Positions 1 through 4,980 of a DNA stretch of 5,580 bases are shown piece by piece. This DNA is from Candidatus Brocadiaceae bacterium (GTDB taxonomy: Bacteria > Planctomycetota > Brocadiia > Brocadiales > Brocadiaceae), in assembly GCA_024653795.1 (NCBI GenBank), contig JANLHY010000255.1:1-5580 (forward strand). The letters run 5' to 3'. Positions within the stretch are counted from its first letter, which is position 1. Every line of letters starts with the position of its first letter. Under the pieces are notes generated by a model. It was not told where the DNA came from and did not search any database. It was given only the letters and a program-made list of their open reading frames with translations. A program made the position numbers and the translations under genes.

Positions 1-458
1 TAGATAAATTATTATCTTTGATACCCAAAAATGTGGCTATAGCCAGTATCAACTCTTCGTGGATAAGTGCAGATACCATACAAGCTAAAGATATGGAGAA
101 CCAAACAACTAAGTCAAAATTTCCCCACGTAAAAAAGACAAGCGAACCGGCAAAACCGGGTAGTTCAAAAAAATTACTCCTCATGGGGATTAAGGGAGAA
201 AGCAAAGAGCCGCGTATGGGTTTTATAGAAGAAAACGTTTTAAAGCCTATTCAAGAAGTAGTCCTCTTTGACCAGAAAGTTCCTGCATTCAAAAACGTGG
301 AAATTGTACCGGGTTCATGTCGTCAAGTAGAGCGTAAAAATGGTTGGGACGGATGTATTAGTTTTGAGATACGCTGGATTGTAAAGTCGCAGGACGAAAT
401 ACAATCAGAAACACAAGCGTTAATACCCGGAACTTCACCTCCAGCCGTAAAATCTTGA
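1..458 (+). CDS. PilN-like pilus/secretion assembly protein, C-terminal part (5' end outside window)
   Basis: The reading frame is open from the left edge to the TGA at 456-458, giving 151 visible residues. A TTG at 18 could serve as a start, but the frame continues upstream without a stop (DKLLSLIPKN...), so this is most likely the tail of a longer protein. The visible part begins with 'LLSLIPKNVAIASI', as in PilN proteins, where 'L..L.P..V.L..L' opens the periplasmic ferredoxin-like domain. A Lys/Pro/Ser-rich stretch follows, then a strand 'LLLMGIKGES', a helix, 'FDQKVPAFKNVEIV' (compare 'L..SP.F..V.L' in PilN) and a closing strand 'FEIRWIV'. In the PilN family this domain packs against PilO in the periplasm, and a short cytoplasmic N-terminus binds PilM. 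That membrane segment and N-terminus would be off the window. The call rests on this weak motif pattern plus gene order before PilO-, PilP- and PilQ-like genes. A divergent GspL-like C-terminus is an alternative. Confidence 0.55.
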   Translation, partial: DKLLSLIPKNVAIASINSSWISADTIQAKDMENQTTKSKFPHVKKTSEPAKPGSSKKLLLMGIKGESKEPRMGFIEENVLKPIQEVVLFDQKVPAFKNVEIVPGSCRQVERKNGWDGCISFEIRWIVKSQDEIQSETQALIPGTSPPAVKS

Positions 459-469
459 ACAGGGGTATT

Positions 470-475
470 GGAAGG
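470..475 (+). promoter_or_regulatory. Ribosome binding site of the PilO-like gene
   Basis: GGAAGG lies 7 bases before the ATG at 483 and supports that start. It sits in the 24-base gap after the PilN-like stop, consistent with the genes sharing one transcript. Confidence 0.6.
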
Positions 476-482
476 TTAATTT

Positions 483-1391
483 ATGGATATTGGCAAAGGA
501 TTGAATTTCTCAAAACTCAGGAAGGACCTTACAGGTATTTTTACCGGGATACAGGGTTTTTGGATATCCATTGGTACTATTTTTCTCATCCTGTTGATTC
601 TCCTTTTTGTATTTATTTTTCCACTTTCAAACCAATATGCCAAGACTTACAAAAGCCTTGACGATTTAACAGTTCCGCTTGAAAATTATGCCTTAAGAGT
701 AAAAAATATTTATAACGACAAATGGATTACAGCAAAAAAACTGGAAGCCGACCTGTATGAGAAAGAACTTGAAAAGTGCAAGACCTTTCTGAAAGAAAAG
801 GATAATCGCCTAGAAGCTGTTTTCCTCATAAAGGATCCTATAAAAGGGTTGGTTAAAATTGAGGATGAGGCGCTCTGGAAGAATGAATATGTGAAAAGGG
901 TTTCGGAATTATTAACAAAACTTGAGGCAAAGAATATTACTCTCGGTGAGGGCGCTTTGCCATTTCATAACTGGGGTTCCGATATCCCAACATGGGATGC
1001 TATTTCTCCTGTACAAAAAAAGTTCTGGATATTAGAAGCATTTATCAACATCGTCTTAAACAACACTGGAATTACGAAACTTGAAAAGATTACGTTTCGT
1101 GAATCGTCCTTTACATACGATCATTCTCTTGCAAAGCTTTACACCGTTATACCTATTATCATCAAGGTCGAATTACAAGCAGATCGCATCAAATTCCTAT
1201 TACACGAAATTCTTAAATCAGATATCCCATTTGTTATCGAAGGCATTAATATTTTGAGTACTGACAAACCTTTTAGCTCAAGTTCGTCAACGGAGAATGA
1301 AGATTCTTTACCTAAAGACATTGGCAATCACTTACCCAATCCAATTATTAATGTTACTCTCGATGTGTATGTCATTGATTATACAGCATAA
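483..1391 (+). CDS. PilO-like / Amuc_1100-family inner-membrane pilus assembly protein
   Basis: This is a complete 302-residue protein with a bitopic layout. It has a short basic cytoplasmic N-terminus, one hydrophobic segment at about residues 26-47 (FWISIGTIFLILLILLFVFI), then a charged, probably coiled-coil helix at about 50-110. The globular extracytoplasmic part runs from about 130 to 300. It contains a 'W...IP.WD.I...QK.FWILEAFINIV' stretch (164-191) and a strand-helix-strand 'YTVIPIIIKVEL...IKFLLHEIL...PFVIEGINI' (220-257), the arrangement of PilO/GspM ferredoxin-like domains and of Amuc_1100-type proteins of the Planctomycetes-Verrucomicrobia group. A Ser-rich linker (264-270) precedes the last strand, 'PIINVTLDVYVIDY'. 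PilO proteins pair with PilN and hold the PilM-N-O-P alignment complex across the inner membrane. The position between PilN- and PilP-like genes supports the call. Sequence identity to proteobacterial PilO is clearly low, so the call depends on layout and context. The ATG at 483 is chosen because of the GGAAGG at 470. Confidence 0.68.
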   Translation: MDIGKGLNFSKLRKDLTGIFTGIQGFWISIGTIFLILLILLFVFIFPLSNQYAKTYKSLDDLTVPLENYALRVKNIYNDKWITAKKLEADLYEKELEKCKTFLKEKDNRLEAVFLIKDPIKGLVKIEDEALWKNEYVKRVSELLTKLEAKNITLGEGALPFHNWGSDIPTWDAISPVQKKFWILEAFINIVLNNTGITKLEKITFRESSFTYDHSLAKLYTVIPIIIKVELQADRIKFLLHEILKSDIPFVIEGINILSTDKPFSSSSSTENEDSLPKDIGNHLPNPIINVTLDVYVIDYTA

Positions 1392-1421
1392 ATCATTACT
1401 GTTTTATTTCAAAATTTGAAA

Positions 1422-2222
1422 ATGAATATTAAAAATTTTATATTCAAACATATTGAAAAACTGGGTTTCGGCATTGCGATATGTTATCTCATATATACAG
1501 CGGTTCATACTTTTATTATATTGAATATAAAAGTACATAGAACAGATACAAAATTATTGTCCCTATCGAACACAATTGAGAGAAGGATTAAAACAAGTGT
1601 TCCTCCAATTGCAGATACGGAACTAAAAAATGATGAACAATTGGTGTTGCGTCTAACATCACCACCTTCTGCGAGTTCCTTACCCCGACCTTATATCTTT
1701 GGTAAATTCACAAAAGAAAAAACAGTGTCAGACATCACTACCAAAGATTTGTTAAAAAAGCCAGCATTACAACCCGCCGAGCGTTTAGAGGACATTACAC
1801 TAAGTGAAATAGAATTTATTTTTAAAGGTGGCACAGCAGATTTGGCATTGGTTCAGGTCAGAAAATTATATAAAGACAAATGGTGGACAGAAAGCTTCAC
1901 TATGGAAAAAGGGGGAACTATTGGTGGGAAAAAAACAATAGGTAAGGAAACTGTGGATTTCGATACATATTGTAAATTGATAGAAATTGTTCCTCAAGCA
2001 CAAAAACCACTTGTTATTAAGAAAACTACGGCTGTTCAGAACGAAAAAGGTGAATTTTTGGGGAGTTCTTTTACTGAAGAAACGCATATGATTTCGGCTT
2101 CAAAGATTATATTTGAGGATAAGAAAGGGGAGTCTTATAATTTGTGGATAGGAGAATTGGTAAAGGTGGGGACTGATACGGTTACTGTTAATCCATCAAC
2201 GAATGCCTCATCAACTAACTAA
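1422..2222 (+). CDS. PilP-like / GspC-like bitopic membrane protein linking platform to secretin
   Basis: This is a 266-residue protein with a short basic N-terminus, a single membrane segment at about residues 12-35 (GFGIAICYLIYTAVHTFIIL), and a long Pro/Ser/Thr-containing linker to about residue 125. After that comes a beta-rich domain (about 126-252). Its first half, 'SEIEFIFKGGTADLALVQV...GGTIGGKKTIGKETVDFDTYCKLIEI', resembles the small beta-domain (HR domain) of PilP and GspC, which contacts the N0 domain of the secretin. True PilP is usually a lipoprotein with a lipobox Cys. This one has a membrane anchor and no lipobox at the expected place, which is more like GspC. The ATG at 1422 was chosen; a TTG two codons earlier (1416) is in frame. 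Neither has a recognisable Shine-Dalgarno sequence, and the preceding 30 bases are AT-rich. The gene lies directly between PilO-like and secretin genes, and function is inferred mainly from that. It could equally be called a planctomycete-specific hypothetical protein. Confidence 0.55.
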   Translation: MNIKNFIFKHIEKLGFGIAICYLIYTAVHTFIILNIKVHRTDTKLLSLSNTIERRIKTSVPPIADTELKNDEQLVLRLTSPPSASSLPRPYIFGKFTKEKTVSDITTKDLLKKPALQPAERLEDITLSEIEFIFKGGTADLALVQVRKLYKDKWWTESFTMEKGGTIGGKKTIGKETVDFDTYCKLIEIVPQAQKPLVIKKTTAVQNEKGEFLGSSFTEETHMISASKIIFEDKKGESYNLWIGELVKVGTDTVTVNPSTNASSTN

Positions 2223-2273
2223 ATATCAGTAATTTTCTGCGTTTTCTATGGTTAAGCTTTGGCTATACTTTTT

Positions 2274-2281
2274 AAGGGGGG
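2274..2281 (+). promoter_or_regulatory. Ribosome binding site that fixes the secretin start
   Basis: AAGGGGGG ends 4 bases before the ATG at 2286. An in-frame TTG at 2259 would lie upstream of this site and would add nine residues in front of an otherwise normal signal peptide. The ATG at 2286 is therefore preferred. Confidence 0.65.
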
Positions 2282-2285
2282 TTAC

Positions 2286-4460
2286 ATGAAAAACAGATCA
2301 ATCCTAATCTCAATTTTTATCTTGAGCTTATTCCTATTACTTTTTGTGCCGTATCAGTCTTTGTCACAAAACAAAGATACTTCAGAGGCAGATCCCTCCA
2401 CTACAAATAATTATTATCTTAAGACTGCCAAGATATACTTTGAACAAAAAGACTATACTAAGTCCGTTGATGCACTCGAACTGGCTATCCTGTTAGAACC
2501 AAATAACGAAGAGGTTCTGGCGTTACTAAAACAATCCAGACAACTTCGGGAGGAAATAAATAAGTCAATTGCGATGTCAGACAAGACAGGTGGAATTAAG
2601 GAAACAAAAGCCGCACACCCTGAAGATATATCTCAGTTAATTCAGAATGCATATACCGCTATCCAAGAGGAACGTTATGATGATGCCGCAAAGATTGCGG
2701 ATTTAATGCTAACAATGGATTCTGCTAACAAAGAGGCATTGTACATTAAAGAAAAGGTAAACGACATAAAACACAAACATACTACCGAAAATCTAAAAAC
2801 CACTCTTGCCCAGGAGAAATTAAAAAGCCATGAATACCTAAAAGAAGCATCCGTTCCGTATCAGGATACCTTAAGGTTTCCTGCAAAAGAACAGTGGGCG
2901 GATATCGCAAAACGTACGCTTCCAGAGTTAGATAAAATTGTGGAAGAAAATAAAATAAAAACAGAACAACTCCGGCTGATTCTAAATCCCCCGGAGGGCC
3001 CGTTTCCAAAAGTTATTGAAGATGCCCTGAATACGATCATTTCATTTGAATTTTTAGATACCCCCTTAAGAGACATTATCATCTTTATAAGGGAAAAAAC
3101 AAATATTAATATGATTATCGACTCTGAGGCGGGAAATGTTCCCATTACATTAAAACTTAAAGACGTGCCATTTAGAACCGCCTTAAAATATATTCTGCCT
3201 AAAGGGTATGAATATGTGATTGAGGGGGATATTATTCATTTTTATAAACAAAAAATGGAGATGCGGGTTTATGACGTGAGGGATATATTAATTAATCTGG
3301 ATGATAAGGAACCCCTTAAATTTGATATTACGGCAGCAGCCACATCTCAAATGGGCTTTAGTAAAGGAGCAGAGACAGTAAAAGCAAAAGATCCATCGGA
3401 ACGAGTATTAGACTTGATTGAATTAATTGTTACTACCGTTGAGCCGTCATCATGGTCACATCGTGTTAGTGTTGTAGGGGCTTCTGCAACAGGAGTCCAG
3501 CGAAGTATTAATATTCCTGGTCAAGGCGAAGGAAGTGTTATTGCAAGGACGGGGCAACCTGGCGATTTGGCGGTAGTTAACAGCAAATATGTTCATAAGC
3601 AAATTGAAGATTTGTTGGCTTCTTTAAGGTCTTCACAAAACCTCCAGGTGAGCATCGAAGCCCGTTTTATTACCGTTACGGATGAATTTATGGAAGATAT
3701 CGGTAGTAATATAACTGAATTATTCAGCGGAAAAACAAAGGTTGACACAGGCGCTGCTAACATTACCAATGGACTCAACCTCAACTATTCCATGTTAAGC
3801 AACACCATGGTAGAGGGATTCATAAACGCCGTTCAAGAAAGCAAAGACGCAGAGATACTTACCTCCCCACGCATAACACTCTCCAATACCCAGCGTGGGA
3901 ATATTGCCGTTGTCACAGTAATTAATTATATTAAAACCACAGCAGTTTCTGAGGGTGTCACAACCCCAGAGATTGGTACTATACCAAAAGGCACTATGTT
4001 AGATGTGCGACCTGTTGTGTCTGCTGACAGAAAATACATCTATCTGGAAGTAACCCCCTCTGTGTTTGAAGTTGGAGACCCAATCGATGAGGAGACTGTA
4101 GAAAGTAGCGTGACTATACCCGGTACAGTTATTAACAATGTCGTTACATCAAAAATAACCGTTAAATTACCCGAGGTAACTGTTTCTCAGGTATCTGTAA
4201 CGGTCTGTGTACCCGACAAGGGAACCCTTATAATTGGTGGGTTGGGTTCTATCAATAGAGATAACACAACGACGGGCATTCCAATACTATCCAAGATACC
4301 CGTATTAAAATTATTGTTCACTCGTAACCAAAAAAACAATAAAAAATCAAATCTGATCATTCTTTTAAAACCTACAATTATTATTAGAGAAGAGCAAGAA
4401 GCAAATTTCCTAAGTTTGTCAAACAGAAATTTCAATGCGACAGACTCAAATAATAGGTAA
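2286..4460 (+). CDS. TPR-containing secretin, PilQ/GspD-type outer-membrane channel
   Basis: This is a complete 724-residue secretin. A signal peptide covers residues 1-27 (basic MKNR, hydrophobic core, likely cut after 'SLS'). Two TPR-like helical repeats follow: about 41-76, with 'AKIYFEQKDYTKSVDALELA', and about 115-150, with 'AYTAIQEERYDDAAKIADL'. A charged helical linker runs to about 235. An STN/N0-type domain covers about 251-321 (ISFEFLDTPLRDIIIFI, then NVPITLKLKDVPFRTALKYIL). After a linker, a short N1-like segment ends in 'VHKQIEDLLASLR' (436-448). The secretin barrel domain spans about 453-700: 'VSIEARFITVTDEFMEDIG' at its start, 'AEILTSPRITLSN', 'GTMLDVRPVVS...IYLEVTPSV', and the closing 'GIPILSKIPVLKLLF...SNLIILLKPTII' signature. 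Secretins oligomerise into a gated ring in the outer membrane. The TPRs stand where proteobacterial PilQ has AMIN domains. No C-terminal pilotin-binding S-domain is obvious; about 24 residues follow the barrel. Whether it serves a pilus or type II secretion cannot be decided here. Confidence 0.92.
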   Translation: MKNRSILISIFILSLFLLLFVPYQSLSQNKDTSEADPSTTNNYYLKTAKIYFEQKDYTKSVDALELAILLEPNNEEVLALLKQSRQLREEINKSIAMSDKTGGIKETKAAHPEDISQLIQNAYTAIQEERYDDAAKIADLMLTMDSANKEALYIKEKVNDIKHKHTTENLKTTLAQEKLKSHEYLKEASVPYQDTLRFPAKEQWADIAKRTLPELDKIVEENKIKTEQLRLILNPPEGPFPKVIEDALNTIISFEFLDTPLRDIIIFIREKTNINMIIDSEAGNVPITLKLKDVPFRTALKYILPKGYEYVIEGDIIHFYKQKMEMRVYDVRDILINLDDKEPLKFDITAAATSQMGFSKGAETVKAKDPSERVLDLIELIVTTVEPSSWSHRVSVVGASATGVQRSINIPGQGEGSVIARTGQPGDLAVVNSKYVHKQIEDLLASLRSSQNLQVSIEARFITVTDEFMEDIGSNITELFSGKTKVDTGAANITNGLNLNYSMLSNTMVEGFINAVQESKDAEILTSPRITLSNTQRGNIAVVTVINYIKTTAVSEGVTTPEIGTIPKGTMLDVRPVVSADRKYIYLEVTPSVFEVGDPIDEETVESSVTIPGTVINNVVTSKITVKLPEVTVSQVSVTVCVPDKGTLIIGGLGSINRDNTTTGIPILSKIPVLKLLFTRNQKNNKKSNLIILLKPTIIIREEQEANFLSLSNRNFNATDSNNR

Positions 4461-4463
4461 GTT

Positions 4464-4477
4464 CTCAATAAGTTGAG
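4464..4477 (+). other. Small stem-loop just after the secretin stop
   Basis: CTCAA and TTGAG form a 5-base-pair stem around a TAAG loop, starting 3 bases after the secretin stop codon. No T-run follows, so it is not a convincing terminator by itself. Together with the repeat stem-loop just downstream it may protect or define the 3' end of the operon transcript. Confidence 0.3.
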
Positions 4478-4488
4478 GTAATGTATGC

Positions 4489-4526
4489 TGTCATTCCCGA
4501 ATGCTTTTATCGGGAATCCAGAATCT
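4489..4526 (+). repeat. Dispersed intergenic stem-loop repeat (TGTCATTCCCGA... type)
   Basis: ATTCCCGA (4493-4500) and TCGGGAAT (4510-4517) form a perfect 8-base-pair stem around a 9-base loop, flanked by TGTC and CCAGAATCTT. This is the general form 'TGTCATTCCCG...CGGGAATCCAG', a short palindromic repeat that, from memory, occurs in many intergenic copies in several environmental bacterial genomes, including anammox planctomycetes. Only one copy is in the window, so its repetitive nature rests on recognition rather than on what can be counted here. The next coding frame happens to read open through it, but that extension is not thought to be translated. Confidence 0.6.
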
Positions 4527-4544
4527 TGATAACATTAAAATTTT

Positions 4545-4567
4545 GGTTGCGGCTACGCCGCGCTACG
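4545..4567 (+). repeat. GC-rich mini-hairpin, probably part of the same repeat family
   Basis: GCGGC (4549-4553) and GCCGC (4557-4561) pair around a TAC loop, and the following GCTACG partly repeats the loop sequence (GGCTACGCCGCGCTACG). It stands out as GC-rich within AT-rich DNA. It lies 19 bases downstream of the first repeat, and the two may belong to one composite non-autonomous element. No flanking direct repeat was found. Confidence 0.4.
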
Positions 4568-4580
4568 TATTTTATCAATC

Positions 4581-4587
4581 AGGAGGT
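4581..4587 (+). promoter_or_regulatory. Strong Shine-Dalgarno site fixing the start of the small secreted protein
   Basis: AGGAGGT is a near-perfect match to the anti-Shine-Dalgarno sequence and lies 7 bases before the ATG at 4595. It is the strongest ribosome binding site in the window. It rules against the in-frame ATG at 4481, which would translate the repeat. Confidence 0.8.
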
Positions 4588-4594
4588 AATTGCC

Positions 4595-4942
4595 ATGCGT
4601 AAAACATATCGTACAAATACAATCCTACTCATTGTCATTTCTTTGTTACTTGCCATACTCATTTTTAAGAATTCGGCAAATTATGTTATTGCACAAGGAG
4701 ATGGAAATGCACGACATGTCTTTGGATTGGTAGGAGAACGACAAGGTAATAGACAGCCGCTTTACCTGATAGATACCGAAGAACAGGCCATTATGGTCTA
4801 TGAATATTTTCAGGGAGGGGGATTAGGGCTTGTGGCTGCTCGGAATTATAAATACGATAGAAAATTGCAAGAGCACGGAAAACCTTATGGCCTTTCCATC
4901 GAAGATGTAAAAGCTGAGATATTAAAGGCACAACCAAAATAA
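4595..4942 (+). CDS. Small secreted or membrane-anchored protein of unknown function
   Basis: This is a 115-residue protein. It has a basic N-terminus (MRKTYR), a hydrophobic core at about residues 9-24 and a plausible signal peptidase site after 'VIA' (residue 33). The rest would thus be periplasmic or, if uncut, membrane-tethered. The mature part has a compact core: 'QPLYLIDTEEQAIMVYEYF' (54-72), a Gly-rich turn 'QGGGLGLV', then 'AARNYKYDRKLQEHG' (81-95) and an acidic C-terminal helix. The pattern 'hYhhDt..Q.hhVYe....LrLVAaR.Y.YD..L' is one I associate with small secreted proteins that recur in planctomycete genomes, function unknown. The start is set by AGGAGGT at 4581. It lies 134 bases beyond the secretin, separated by repeat DNA, so it may be transcribed on its own. 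No catalytic motif or cysteine was seen. Confidence 0.75.
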   Translation: MRKTYRTNTILLIVISLLLAILIFKNSANYVIAQGDGNARHVFGLVGERQGNRQPLYLIDTEEQAIMVYEYFQGGGLGLVAARNYKYDRKLQEHGKPYGLSIEDVKAEILKAQPK

Positions 4943-4957
4943 CGTGAGCAAAATCTT

Positions 4958-4977
4958 GTCCTCATGAAAATGGGGAT
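4958..4977. terminator. Probable bidirectional terminator between convergent genes
   Basis: GTCCTCAT (4958-4965) pairs with ATGGGGAT (4970-4977) around a GAAA tetraloop, with two G-T wobbles. It sits between the stop codons of the + strand small protein (4942) and the - strand amidase (4981). The T-run is only three bases on the + strand (TTTG). On the - strand the sequence after the stem reads AAGATTTTGC. Termination strength is therefore uncertain. Confidence 0.5.
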
Positions 4978-4980
4978 TTG

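Noticed and set aside
455..661. 68-codon + strand open frame overlapping the start of the PilO-like gene
   Set aside because: It lies almost wholly inside the PilO-like gene in another frame, starts at a TTG without a ribosome binding site, and its product has no coherent features.
1139..1327. Minus-strand open frame within the PilO-like gene
   Set aside because: It is antisense to a well-supported coding region and shows no ribosome binding site or recognisable protein.
1866..2087. Minus-strand open frame within the PilP-like gene
   Set aside because: It is an antisense shadow; the Phe-rich product comes from Lys-rich codons read on the other strand.
2264..2269. TATACT resembling a -10 promoter box before the secretin
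   Set aside because: No matching -35 hexamer lies 16-18 bases upstream, and transcription from it would begin inside the secretin ribosome binding site.
2782..3145. Two overlapping minus-strand open frames within the secretin
   Set aside because: Both lie opposite a clear helical linker and N0 domain and have no family features.
4187..4468. Minus-strand open frame opposite the secretin C-terminus
   Set aside because: The + strand frame here carries the secretin closing signature, so the antisense frame is a shadow.
4489..4526. Stem-loop repeat as a CRISPR repeat or an intrinsic terminator
   Set aside because: There is only one copy with no spacers, and no T-run follows the stem.
4526..4573. 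TTGATA and TATTTT boxes as a promoter for the small secreted protein
   Set aside because: TTGATA has no -10 box at 17 bases, and TATTTT has only a poor TTGCGG partner at 15 bases. A promoter may exist but cannot be supported.
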